Shown: positions 18,521 through 27,565 of the stretch, piece after piece | How positions within the stretch are numbered: position 1 is the first letter of the stretch | How the letters are laid out: each line of letters begins with the position of its first letter | NCBI RefSeq assembly: GCF_013385175.1 | Contig: NZ_JABZEO010000015.1 | Span: 23,007 to 87,006, forward strand | Reading direction: 5' to 3' | DNA from: Allochromatium humboldtianum | GTDB lineage: Bacteria > Pseudomonadota > Gammaproteobacteria > Chromatiales > Chromatiaceae | DNA length: 64,000 bases | The notes under the pieces: model-generated | Seen by the model: only the letters and a program-made list of their open reading frames with translations | Databases searched by the model: none | Told to the model about the DNA's origin: nothing | Position numbers and translations under genes: made by a program

Positions 18521-21500
18521 TCAACCGATCAACGTGATCTCGGCCGGAAGCGTCATGACATGCGCCTCGGTCGCATTGAAATCACGGCTCGGCTCGCCGT
18601 CGATCTCGACGCTCGTCAACGGCCCCGGCAACGGCGGCGCCACCCACAGACCGCCCGGCGGAAGCCGCAGCTCGCCGCCGACACGCATCCGCAGCGCGCC
18701 GCCGTCGAAACGCGCGATGTCCAGATCGAGCAGGCCGTAAGCCGTCGGCAGACGACGCGCCCGGATCTCGCCCGCCGCCGGCCACTCGGCCGGGAGACCG
18801 GCAGCGATCACCAGCGAGCGATCCGCCTCGCGCTCATGGACGAAGAGATCGCGGAACACCAGACAGTATTCGGCCCCGATCCAGGCATGCGGCAGATCGC
18901 CCTGATGCCCCGGCGACCTGGGATCGCGCCAGGTGATCTCGGGCCACTGATTCCAGGCCGCCGGCCGGCGCTCGTTGAGATAGCACCTCAGCAGCTCGTG
19001 CACCTCATCGCGCCGCCCGAGCCGGAGCAGCGCGCCCGCGATGCGGATCTCATAGGCGGTGTAGTTGATCCAAGGCACGGGGTCGGGTCCATGGACGGCG
19101 CGGAAGTGCTGCATGAACTGATCGAAAGTGCGCTGCATGGCCGCTGCCGGCAGCCGATGGCTCTCGTCGATCAGGGTCAGAGCATTGGCGGTCGCCGTGG
19201 GGTCGTAGTCGGCCCATTCGACCGATCCGGGCAGAAAGTCGATACCGCGCTCCTCCATGACGCGGTCCAGGGAGACATAGAGCGCCGCGCTGAACTCATC
19301 GCGCAGACGGGCGAAGTGCGCGGCGCGCTCGCCGTCGCCCAGCGCCTCGGCCAGCTCGGCGGCGTCCTTGAACCCGCGTAGCGCCCAGAAGTCGTCCCAA
19401 TAGGAATGGACCGGATGGGCCAGATAGCCCTCATGACTCACCGACTCCGGCAGCAGCCCCAGACAGGCGCGGCGCTCGGGCTCCTGATAGTGCGGCGTGA
19501 GACGCTCGGCGCGCAGACGTTCCAGATAGCCGACCGCCCGACACACCGCCGGCCACAGCGCCTCCAGACGCGCCCGATCCGCCCCGAAACGCCAAGCATC
19601 GGCGACGGCGAAGATGAACTGACCATGGCTGTCGTGCTCGGGCAGCCAGTCGACGCCCTGACGATCGACACAACAGGGCACATTGCCGTCCTCGGCCTGG
19701 AACCCGGCATACCAGTCGATGAAGTCGACGACTTCGCGCCCGAGTCCGAAGCGCAGAAGCGCCGCCGCCATAGTCGCGCCGTCGCGCATCCAGGAGCGCG
19801 TATAGCGACGGGGTCCGGGCTGGAGCGCGGGACCGTCGCGATTGATCAGGATATGGGCGAGCGCCCCCTGGCAGCCGTGCCAATAGTCGCGCGCGATCTC
19901 CGGCAGGTGCAGTTCGACGGCCCCGAGTCGGCTCGACCACTGATCGAGCGTCGCCTTCAGATGCGACTCGACCGCACCGGCCGCACCGGCCAGCTCGCGT
20001 GGATGGGCATCCTCGTGCTCACCGAGCGGAGCGGCGAGCCAGATCTCCCGATGAGCGCCCGGCGCGACGTCCAGATCGAAGCGCAAGGCCGCCGAGGCCA
20101 GCCCGAGTCCGTCCTCGACCACAGTGGTCTTGAGCGGGACGCCGGGCGCAACGGGTTCGTCGATCGCATCCGCATCGAAGGCCATGGCCCCGAAACCGTT
20201 TGGCGTCGAGAGCGGCACCAGGGCCAGCCGACCATCGATCCGCACATCGCCCTGCTCCCAGGCGATCCGTTCGATCCGCGCCACACCGCCAATGTCCCTG
20301 TAGCCCTGCCAGGGCGGCGAAACCTGCACGGGGCGGATCGCGGTCTGGAGCGTCGCGTTCAGTGGAATCTCGCCCAGGTTCTCCAGCCGATAGCGGATGA
20401 AGAGCCAGGCCCGCCCCGGCGCTCCGTGGGCAAAGGCGAGCGTCTCGAAGCTCAGCCCGTCCGTACTCCAGGTCGAGCGCGGAATCGGCAGCGGCGGCTG
20501 GAGCAGCGACGGCTCGACCGTGCAGTCGGCCCAGGTCAGACGCTCGCCCTGGACGGTCAGCAGCGGCTCGATCACCGGACCGGCACGCCAGACCTCGATC
20601 AGTCCCTCTTCGTTGAACAGCGCCGGAACCGTGCCGTCCGGGATGTCGATCGGCGTCCAGTAGGTCTGCTCGCGATAGAGCCAGCGCGGATAGCGGCCGC
20701 GCGGCGCCTGCTCGGCCAGACGGTGGACGAAGTCGTCGATGGAGCGGGCGAAGGTCTCGGGCTTCAGATCGAAGCCGACCAGACCCGGAACCGGATCGCC
20801 CTCCCCGCCCGTCAGACCGAGCCGCAGGAAACGCGAGCACCCATCGGGCAGATAGACCATGTTGCGTTGGCCGCGTGCGCCGGATGCGGCATGAAGACGA
20901 GTCCAGTGTTCACCGTCGTCGCTCGCCAGGATCTCGAAGGCGCGCGGCTCGGGCGAGTCCCAATGCAGGATCAGGGCGCTGTAATCGCGCGGCTCATGGC
21001 AATCCAGCTCGACCCAGGCCGGCCGTTGCGCGGGACGCCAGGCCGTGTCGGATCGTCCATCCAGGATGCAGTCCGCACCCTGCCCCGGCTGTTCGCTGGA
21101 GGCGCGGATCGCGGGCGGTTGAGAGGGTGTGCGATCCTCGATCCGCAGATCGGCGATCCAGAGACGTCCGTGCCCGCCCGGCCCGGCGGTGATGGCGATC
21201 TCGATGGCTCCGACCTCCGTCGGTGCACCGCCGCCGGCCGGTCCCCAGCCGAAGGCGATCGCACGGCTAGCGATCCGCAACTCACGCCAGTCCGAGCCGA
21301 AGTCGAAGGACTCGTCGCGAAAGCGCCAGACGTTCTCGCCGCTCGGGTCGACCAGTTTGAACTCGAAGGCATTGGCCGGGGCCTCGGCGCGCACCCGCAA
21401 CCGGATGGCGAAGCTGTCCGGCAATGTCAGACGCACCGTCCGGCGCGCCACCACGAAGCCGCCGCCCTCGCCGAAGTCGAAGTCGAGCCGCATGGCCTCG

Positions 21501-21622
21501 CCCTCGCCCTCGCCCTCGCCTTCCGGCCCGGCGTCGGCGGCCAGATCGAGACGCGCCTGCCCGGAAACGACGCCGGACCAGGCGGAGAGATCGCTGAAAT
21601 CGTCCAGATCCAGGATATGCAT
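18521..21622 (-). CDS. 6-hairpin glycosidase with F5/8-type C (CBM32-like) domain
   Basis: A 1033-residue protein. The N-terminal part (about 1-160) is beta-rich. Residues about 170-290 match a discoidin/F5-8 type C sugar-binding domain (PPAIRASSEQ, GRSDTAWRP, FEILASDDGEHW, RFLRLGLTG). The C-terminal half is an (alpha/alpha)6 glycosidase-like domain: RRYTRSWMRDGATMA, DGNVPCCVDRQG, LPEHDSHGQF, WINYTAYEIRIAGALL, GDLPHAWIGAEY. No signal peptide is seen, so it appears cytoplasmic. GAGGAG precedes the start. The exact GH family and substrate are not recognised; position beside a GH94 phosphorylase and opgGH suggests a beta-glucan. A short (GAGGGC)n tandem repeat encodes GEGEGEGE near residue 35. 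Confidence 0.75.
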   Translation of the reverse strand: MHILDLDDFSDLSAWSGVVSGQARLDLAADAGPEGEGEGEGEAMRLDFDFGEGGGFVVARRTVRLTLPDSFAIRLRVRAEAPANAFEFKLVDPSGENVWRFRDESFDFGSDWRELRIASRAIAFGWGPAGGGAPTEVGAIEIAITAGPGGHGRLWIADLRIEDRTPSQPPAIRASSEQPGQGADCILDGRSDTAWRPAQRPAWVELDCHEPRDYSALILHWDSPEPRAFEILASDDGEHWTRLHAASGARGQRNMVYLPDGCSRFLRLGLTGGEGDPVPGLVGFDLKPETFARSIDDFVHRLAEQAPRGRYPRWLYREQTYWTPIDIPDGTVPALFNEEGLIEVWRAGPVIEPLLTVQGERLTWADCTVEPSLLQPPLPIPRSTWSTDGLSFETLAFAHGAPGRAWLFIRYRLENLGEIPLNATLQTAIRPVQVSPPWQGYRDIGGVARIERIAWEQGDVRIDGRLALVPLSTPNGFGAMAFDADAIDEPVAPGVPLKTTVVEDGLGLASAALRFDLDVAPGAHREIWLAAPLGEHEDAHPRELAGAAGAVESHLKATLDQWSSRLGAVELHLPEIARDYWHGCQGALAHILINRDGPALQPGPRRYTRSWMRDGATMAAALLRFGLGREVVDFIDWYAGFQAEDGNVPCCVDRQGVDWLPEHDSHGQFIFAVADAWRFGADRARLEALWPAVCRAVGYLERLRAERLTPHYQEPERRACLGLLPESVSHEGYLAHPVHSYWDDFWALRGFKDAAELAEALGDGERAAHFARLRDEFSAALYVSLDRVMEERGIDFLPGSVEWADYDPTATANALTLIDESHRLPAAAMQRTFDQFMQHFRAVHGPDPVPWINYTAYEIRIAGALLRLGRRDEVHELLRCYLNERRPAAWNQWPEITWRDPRSPGHQGDLPHAWIGAEYCLVFRDLFVHEREADRSLVIAAGLPAEWPAAGEIRARRLPTAYGLLDLDIARFDGGALRMRVGGELRLPPGGLWVAPPLPGPLTSVEIDGEPSRDFNATEAHVMTLPAEITLIG

Positions 21623-21746
21623 GCAGTCGCTCCTCGGCGATAGGGCACGAGCCGGAAGACCGCCCGAACCGCACTCCGGGGGGCGGCAGAATGCCTCTCG
21701 GCAATACCAGCGCTAGGCTATACTGCGCGCGGCCCAAAGTCATCCG

Positions 21747-23624
21747 ATGCGCGTATCGACCCGGCCAAAGACTTCCCCACCTCAACCTCGACGCCAAAGA
21801 CCGACCGCCCCGATGCGCTTCCCCTGGTCTCTCCTGAACGCCCTCAAGGTGCCGATCACACCGGCCATCTGGAACCGCTTCGTGCGTATGCTGCAACAGC
21901 TCGGCGCCTCCGAGGTCGGCGGCAAGGCCAAGTGGCTGTTCGTGCTGCTCATCCTGTTCCTGTTCGCGATCAATGGCCTGAACGTCGTCAACAGCTACGT
22001 CAACCGCGACTTCATGACCGCGATCGAGAACCAGGACATGGGCGGATTCGTCCATTACGCCCTGCTGTTCATCTTCGTCATGGGCGTCTCGACCGTGGTC
22101 GCCGTCGTCTACCGCTACACCGAAGAACGCCTGGGGCTGCTGTGGCGCAAGTGGCTCACCGAGCGCGCCATCGACCGCTATCTCGACGAGCGGACCTATT
22201 TCCGGCTGCATGCCACCGGCGAGCTGCCCAATCCCGATCAGCGCATCTCCGAGGACATCCGCGCCCTCACCGCAACCACCCTCTCCTTCACCCTGATGTT
22301 CCTCAATGCGAGCTTCACGGTGGTCGCCTTTTCCGGCGTGCTCTGGACCATCAGTCCAATGCTGTTCGTGGTCGCGGTCGCCTATTCCATCCTCGGTTCG
22401 CTGCTGACCATCTATCTCGGCAAGCCACTGGTCAAGCTCAACTACGACCAGCTCGACCGCGAGGCCAACTTTCGCGCGCGTCTGGTCCATGTACGCGAGA
22501 ACGCCGAATCCGTGGCCCTGCTGCGGCGCGAGGAGCGGCTCAAAGCGCGGCTGCGCGATCGCCTGAACCAGTTGACGGCCAACTTCCAGCGCATCATCGA
22601 GGTCAACCGTAATCTCGGCTTCTTCACCACCGGCTACAACTATCTGATCCAGATCATCCCGGCGCTGCTGGTTGCGCCGCTGTTCATCCAGGGCGAGGCC
22701 CAATTCGGCGTCATCACTCAGTCGGCGGTCGCCTTCGGGCATCTGCTCGGCGCCTTCTCGCTGATCGTCACTCAGTTCCAGTCGATCTCGAACTACACGG
22801 CCGTGGTCGCGCGGCTCAATGCACTGCGCGATGCCATGGGCCAGGAACGCCGCGAGCCGGCGCCGCAGGTGGAGTTCTGCGCCGACTGCGGCAGCGTGGC
22901 CTTCGAGCATCTGACGTTGCTTTCACCGCGTGACGGGCGGGTGCTGATCCGGGATCTGAGCCTGTCGCTTCCGGCGGGCGTGAACCTGCTGGTGCGCTCG
23001 ACCGGCGAGGCGGCCGAGAAGGCGCTGTTTCGCGCCACGGCGGCCTTGTGGGCGCATGGCGAGGGCCGCATCCTGCATCCGGGACATGATGTGATCTTCT
23101 TCCTGCCCGAGCGCCCCTATATGCCGCCCGGCACTCTGCGCGAGGTGCTGCTGCGTCCCTGTCAGGAGCGCTGGCTGCCGGACTGGAAGATCCTGGCCAG
23201 CCTCGAATCACTGCATCTGACCCCGACCCTGCACAAGGTCGGCGGTCTGGACATCGAGCGCAACTGGAGCGATCTGCTGTCGCTCGGTGAGCAGCAGCGT
23301 CTGAGTTTCGCCCGCATGCTGCTCGCCGAGCCGCGTTTCGTCTTCCTCGATCATCCCAGCCGCAGTCTGAGCGAATGTCCGGTCGGCGAGCTGCTCAATC
23401 TGTTGCGTCAGCGGGGCATCACCTATCTCACGCTGGGGGATGCGGAGGACGACCCGCATTTCTATGACCGGCTGCTCGAAATCGCGGCCGACGGCGCCTG
23501 GTGTCTGCGTCCGCCGACATCCGATGACGATCACGACCGCCTCTCGCCTCCAGCCACCCCAGGTCGCCGACGCACCGACTGGGAGAAGGGTTCAGGCTCG
23601 GACTCGGGCCGCGCGGAGGACTGA
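21747..23624 (+). CDS. SbmA/YddA-type ABC permease with degenerate ATPase domain
   Basis: A 625-residue fusion of an ABC_membrane_2 (SbmA/BacA, YddA) permease and an ATPase domain. The membrane half has the family motif NPDQRISEDI (about residues 150-159) and several hydrophobic helices. In the ATPase half the P-loop position reads RSTGEAAEKALF rather than GxxGxGKS/T. The Walker B reads FVFLDHPSRS, with His replacing the catalytic Glu. The signature LSLGEQQRLSFAR is preserved. ATP hydrolysis is therefore doubtful. The start could also be 21813 (MRFPWSLL). It is divergent from the glycosidase and sits 2 bp before the GH1 gene, so a role in moving or sensing glucan oligosaccharides is possible; peptide transport is the family alternative. 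Confidence 0.8.
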   Translation: MRVSTRPKTSPPQPRRQRPTAPMRFPWSLLNALKVPITPAIWNRFVRMLQQLGASEVGGKAKWLFVLLILFLFAINGLNVVNSYVNRDFMTAIENQDMGGFVHYALLFIFVMGVSTVVAVVYRYTEERLGLLWRKWLTERAIDRYLDERTYFRLHATGELPNPDQRISEDIRALTATTLSFTLMFLNASFTVVAFSGVLWTISPMLFVVAVAYSILGSLLTIYLGKPLVKLNYDQLDREANFRARLVHVRENAESVALLRREERLKARLRDRLNQLTANFQRIIEVNRNLGFFTTGYNYLIQIIPALLVAPLFIQGEAQFGVITQSAVAFGHLLGAFSLIVTQFQSISNYTAVVARLNALRDAMGQERREPAPQVEFCADCGSVAFEHLTLLSPRDGRVLIRDLSLSLPAGVNLLVRSTGEAAEKALFRATAALWAHGEGRILHPGHDVIFFLPERPYMPPGTLREVLLRPCQERWLPDWKILASLESLHLTPTLHKVGGLDIERNWSDLLSLGEQQRLSFARMLLAEPRFVFLDHPSRSLSECPVGELLNLLRQRGITYLTLGDAEDDPHFYDRLLEIAADGAWCLRPPTSDDDHDRLSPPATPGRRRTDWEKGSGSDSGRAED

Positions 23625-23626
23625 GC

Positions 23627-25051
23627 ATGACCGCGCCCTTTCCGAACGACTTTCTCTGGGGTGCGGCGACCTCCGCCTATCAGATTGAGGGCTTCCCGCT
23701 CGCCGATGGCGCCGGACCCAGTATCTGGCATCGTTTCGCGCACACGCCGGGACGGGTGGCCGGAAACGATACCGGCGATCTGGCCTGCGATCACTATCAT
23801 CGCTGGCGGGACGACGTGGCGCTCATGGCTGAGCTGGGGCTGAACGCCTACCGCTTCAGCCTGGCCTGGGGACGGGTGCTGCCCGAGGGACGGGGCGCGA
23901 TCAATCGTCGGGGACTGGATTTCTACGAACGCTTGGTCGATGCCCTGCTGGAGCACGGCATCCGGCCGATGGCCACGCTCTATCACTGGGATCTGCCGGT
24001 GGCGCTGCACGAGCGCGGCGGCTGGCTCAATCCGGACAGTCCGCGCTGGTTCGCCGACTATGCCGAGACCGTGTTCCGGGCACTGGGCGACCGCGTGCCC
24101 TTCTGGATCACGATCAACGAACCCTGGGTGGTCACGGCGCCCGGCTATCTGGACGGTCAACTCGCGCCCGGCCATCGCGATCTGTTCGAGCCGCCGCGCG
24201 TGGCGCATCATCTGCTGCTGGCTCATGCCGAAGCCGTCGCCGCCTATCGGACGCTGGGCCGGCACCGGATCGGTCCGGCGGTCAATCTCGAACCCCAGCA
24301 TCCGGCCTCGTCATCCCCGGCGGATCTGGAGGCGAGCCGGCGGCGCGACGCCTTCATCAACCGCTGGTTCCTGGATGCGCTCATGTTCGGACGCTATCCC
24401 GAGGAACTGGCCGACATCTTCGGGCCGGCCTGGCCGGAGTTCTCGGCCGAGTCCCTGGCGAAGATCCGCTGTCCGGGCGATTTCATCGGGGTCAACTACT
24501 ATTCGCGCGGTCTGGTCCGGGCCGCGCCCGAGGCGCCGCCGCTCAACGCGATCCGCATCACGCCGACGGATGCTGAGCTGACGGCCATGGATTGGGAGGT
24601 CTATCCCGAAGGGCTGACGGAAACCCTGCTGTGGCTGCGCGACCGCTACGCCAATCCGCCGCTCTACATCACCGAGAACGGCGCCGCCTTCGACGACCCG
24701 CCGCCGCGCGACGGGCTGGTCGAAGACCCCAGACGCGTCGCCTATCTGCGCACCCACATCCAAGCTGCCGCGACAGCGCTGGAACAGGGCGTCGACCTGC
24801 GCGGCTACTGCGTCTGGTCGCTGCTCGACAACTTCGAGTGGGCCGAGGGCTATTCCAAGCGCTTCGGTCTCTATCAGGTCGATCCCGGCGACCGGACGCG
24901 CCGGCCCAAGGCCAGCGCGCGCTTCTATCGCGAGGTCATCCGTTCGCAGGGGGCGGCGGCGCTTCCAGCGTCGGCGCCGCCCACAGCCGGGTGTGCAGCA
25001 GATGCAGCCCATCGCGATGCGACAGCAGCGCCCGCTTCTCGCGCAGACTGA
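23627..25051 (+). CDS. GH1 beta-glucosidase
   Basis: A 474-residue family-1 glycosidase that removes terminal beta-linked glucose with retention. It begins with the standard FPNDFLWGAATSAYQIEG. The acid/base Glu is in TINEPWVV (about residue 165), the nucleophile Glu in YITENGAAFDD (about residue 350), and the substrate-binding end in SLLDNFEWAEGY. No signal peptide; cytoplasmic. GGAGGA lies upstream and only 2 bp separate it from the ABC-like gene, so they form one operon. The family usually ends soon after RFYREVI. Here an Ala-rich tail of about 35 residues overlaps the opgH 3' end on the opposite strand by 116 bp. It could finish beta-1,2-oligoglucoside breakdown to glucose. Confidence 0.92.
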   Translation: MTAPFPNDFLWGAATSAYQIEGFPLADGAGPSIWHRFAHTPGRVAGNDTGDLACDHYHRWRDDVALMAELGLNAYRFSLAWGRVLPEGRGAINRRGLDFYERLVDALLEHGIRPMATLYHWDLPVALHERGGWLNPDSPRWFADYAETVFRALGDRVPFWITINEPWVVTAPGYLDGQLAPGHRDLFEPPRVAHHLLLAHAEAVAAYRTLGRHRIGPAVNLEPQHPASSSPADLEASRRRDAFINRWFLDALMFGRYPEELADIFGPAWPEFSAESLAKIRCPGDFIGVNYYSRGLVRAAPEAPPLNAIRITPTDAELTAMDWEVYPEGLTETLLWLRDRYANPPLYITENGAAFDDPPPRDGLVEDPRRVAYLRTHIQAAATALEQGVDLRGYCVWSLLDNFEWAEGYSKRFGLYQVDPGDRTRRPKASARFYREVIRSQGAAALPASAPPTAGCAADAAHRDATAAPASRAD

Positions 25052-27011
25052 GCGAGTCCTCGCCCTCGTCCTGGAGCTGTAGCGCCAGACCTTCCAGAAT
25101 GTGCCGCCGCCGTCGCGTCTGCGGCTCATCGTGCAGCAGGGCATCGTGCAAGGCATAGACGCCGGGATTCATCATCGCCCGCGTCCAGAACGCCCGTTCT
25201 CCCACCGGCGCCTCGATCGGGGGCGACGGCTCGGTCAGCCGCTCTTCCAGTCGACGCAGCACCGGCGGCTCTTCGGTCTCAGCCGGCGTCAGAAACAGTC
25301 CGGCCTCTTTCAAACGCAGACCCAGCGAAGTGCGGCTGGTGAGGATGGAGACCGGAACCGAGAGCACCAGTCCCGCGAGCACCGGCGTGAACCACCAGAA
25401 GAAATCCGGCACATGCACATAGGCGACATAGCCGACCGCGAACGCGATCAGCGTATGGACGCCATGCGCGCCCAGCGCCTCCAGCACGCCGGTCTGATGG
25501 TCCCCGCGCTGCTGGGCCGGCCAGCCGACGCTGGTACGCAGCAGGATCGCCGCCACGAACTTGCTCTGGAACAGCATCAGCACCGGCGCGAGCAGCACCG
25601 ACAGCAGACTCTCGATCAGCACGCTCAGACTCGCCTTGAGCAGACCGCCGAAGCGCCGCGCCTCGTCGCGATCGAGCGCCAGCAGGACCAGCGCCAGGAT
25701 CTTGGGCAGGAACAGCAGAACGAGCGTCACCCACAGCACCGTGGTCATCTCGACCACATAGGACTCGGGCCAGATCGGCATGACGTTGTAGCCGAAGAAA
25801 TATTCCGGCTGTTGCAGACTCTTGAAATAGGCCTCGACCCCGGTCGCGATCAGAAACAGCAGCCACAGCGGCGAGGCGGCATAGGACATGACGCCCATGG
25901 CGAAATGCAGCCGGCTCAGCGGCTTGAAGCCCTGCGCCAGGATCAGGCGCGCATGTTGCAGATTGCCCTGACACCAGCGCCGGTCGCGTTTGGCATAGTC
26001 GATCAGGGTCGGCGGGATCTCCTCGTAACTGCCGCCGAGATCGGGCGCCAGCCGCACCTTCCAGCCCGCGCGCGCCAGCAACGCCGCCTCGACGAAGTCG
26101 TGACTGAGGATGTCGCCGCCGAAGGGCTCGCGTCCCGGCAGCTTGGGCAGACCGCAGTGATCGGCGAAGGGCCGCACCCGGATGATGGCGTTGTGGCCCC
26201 AGAAATTGGCCGTGTCGCGCTGCCAGAAGGCCAGCCCGGCGACGAACAGCCGTCCATAGAGACTGCCGGCGAATTGGAGCATCCGCGCGAAGAAGGACGA
26301 GCGGTTGACCGGCACCGGCGGCACCTGGATCAGGGCGAGTCGTCGATCGGCCTCCATGCGGCGCACCATCTCGACCAGGGTCTCGCCGCTCATGATGCTG
26401 TCGGCGTCGAGCACGATCATGTAGCGATAACGTCCGCCCCAGTCGCGGCAGAAGTCGGCCAGATTGCCGCTCTTGCGCGCGGTGTTCTCGACCCGATTAC
26501 GGTAGAAGAGCGGCACCCGATCGCCGAGTTCCTCCGTCCAGCGCCGCCAGTGCTGTTCTTCCTGGAGCCAGATGTCCGGCTCGCGCGTGTCGCTCAGGAC
26601 GAAGAACTCGAACCCGTCCGAGTGTCCGGTCGCGACCAGCGAGTCGAACATGGCGCGCAGCCCGGCGAAGACACGCTCCGGGTCTTCGTTGTACACCGGC
26701 ATCACCAGGGCGGTCTTGAAAGCGCCGGTCTCGGCGGACGCGGTTGGCTCGGACGCCGACTCCGCGCCCTCGCCTCCGCGATCCTGGAACGCCAGCACCA
26801 GAAAACCGATGGCCGCCGTCCAGAACGAGGCGCTGATCCACAGCATCAGGATGGTATAGAGGATCAGCAGCACCAGCTCGAGCGTCGAGAGCCCGCCGTC
26901 CTGGATCGCCGACGACAGCAGCGACAGGCAGAAGACGGTCGTGAGCAGAACCAGCGTGAAATAGAGCGGACGCGGCAGATGCCGCGTCGCGATGGTCGAG
27001 AGACGTTTCAT
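24936..27011 (-). CDS. opgH: Glucan glucosyltransferase OpgH (MdoH)
   Basis: An inner-membrane GT2 enzyme of about 691 residues that makes the linear beta-1,2-linked backbone of osmoregulated periplasmic glucans from UDP-glucose. N-terminal helices precede a cytosolic GT2 domain with VMPVYNEDPERV, IVLDADSIMSGE, GGDILSHDFVEAALL (acidic catalytic region) and the processive-synthase motif KRDRRWCQGNLQH (QxxRW-like). C-terminal helices follow. Start 27011 (MKRLSTIAT) overlaps the stop of the preceding 185-residue ORF as ATGA. It is shorter than the E. coli protein (847) because it lacks the long N-terminal cytoplasmic extension. Its 3' end overlaps the GH1 gene on the other strand. Confidence 0.93.
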   Translation of the reverse strand: MKRLSTIATRHLPRPLYFTLVLLTTVFCLSLLSSAIQDGGLSTLELVLLILYTILMLWISASFWTAAIGFLVLAFQDRGGEGAESASEPTASAETGAFKTALVMPVYNEDPERVFAGLRAMFDSLVATGHSDGFEFFVLSDTREPDIWLQEEQHWRRWTEELGDRVPLFYRNRVENTARKSGNLADFCRDWGGRYRYMIVLDADSIMSGETLVEMVRRMEADRRLALIQVPPVPVNRSSFFARMLQFAGSLYGRLFVAGLAFWQRDTANFWGHNAIIRVRPFADHCGLPKLPGREPFGGDILSHDFVEAALLARAGWKVRLAPDLGGSYEEIPPTLIDYAKRDRRWCQGNLQHARLILAQGFKPLSRLHFAMGVMSYAASPLWLLFLIATGVEAYFKSLQQPEYFFGYNVMPIWPESYVVEMTTVLWVTLVLLFLPKILALVLLALDRDEARRFGGLLKASLSVLIESLLSVLLAPVLMLFQSKFVAAILLRTSVGWPAQQRGDHQTGVLEALGAHGVHTLIAFAVGYVAYVHVPDFFWWFTPVLAGLVLSVPVSILTSRTSLGLRLKEAGLFLTPAETEEPPVLRRLEERLTEPSPPIEAPVGERAFWTRAMMNPGVYALHDALLHDEPQTRRRRHILEGLALQLQDEGEDSLSLREKRALLSHRDGLHLLHTRLWAAPTLEAPPPPANG

Positions 27012-27565
27012 GCCTGCACCTCTGCGGAGGCATGGTGCCGACCGCGAATCCCCAGCCAACGCAAGACCCTGGCCGCCAGACGTCGCACCAGACGATGACA
27101 GCAGAGCCGAATGGGATTGGGTTCCATGGTCAGGGGCGCATGCTCAGGAACCGCCTGGAAGCGCACAGCCCGGATGGATTCAGTCAGGGAATCCTCGCTC
27201 AGACCGGCCCAGCGCCGTGTCCAGCCCGGCACATGACCGCCGAGCACGGCAGCACGGGCCGCCGAGATCTGGTCGGGATCCGACTCCAGACCCAGTTCGG
27301 CGACCAGCCAGCGATCGAGCAGACGATGCGTCTCCTCGATCGCGACCTCCAGCGGCTCGCCCAGCTGACCGAGCGTGGCCCGAAACTCGACCCGCTCGAT
27401 CACGCGGCGCACGAGCACCTCGGTCTCCTGCGAATCCTGCACGCCCAGAGCGTTCAGATAGAGCCGTACCCGCTGCTCGACCGGGGCGCGATCTTCGGTT
27501 GTGGACCAGGCCGCCGGAGCCGGCTCGTCGAGGACATCGAGTCGGTCACTCACTCCTGAACCCAT
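27008..27565 (-). CDS. ORF between opgG and opgH, function unknown
   Basis: A protein of up to 185 residues, mostly helical and charged in the N-terminal two thirds (RVRLYLNALGVQDSQETE, VRRVIERVEF, HRLLDRWLVAELGL). The C-terminus is basic (RLCCHRLVRRLAARVLRWLG), possibly amphipathic and membrane-associated. It overlaps opgG at its start (ATG at 27565 or a GTG at 27553 that overlaps the opgG TGA) and opgH at its end (ATGA), so it is translationally coupled to both. No signal peptide. The tight placement and OpgH's missing N-terminal extension suggest an accessory or regulator of OpgH, but I do not recognise the family. Confidence 0.7.
   Translation of the reverse strand: MGSGVSDRLDVLDEPAPAAWSTTEDRAPVEQRVRLYLNALGVQDSQETEVLVRRVIERVEFRATLGQLGEPLEVAIEETHRLLDRWLVAELGLESDPDQISAARAAVLGGHVPGWTRRWAGLSEDSLTESIRAVRFQAVPEHAPLTMEPNPIRLCCHRLVRRLAARVLRWLGIRGRHHASAEVQA

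Noticed and set aside
19406..21643. Plus-strand open frame of about 745 codons across the glycosidase gene
   Set aside because: It is the antisense of a gene with clear domains; no protein motif is seen. Long antisense frames are expected at this GC content.
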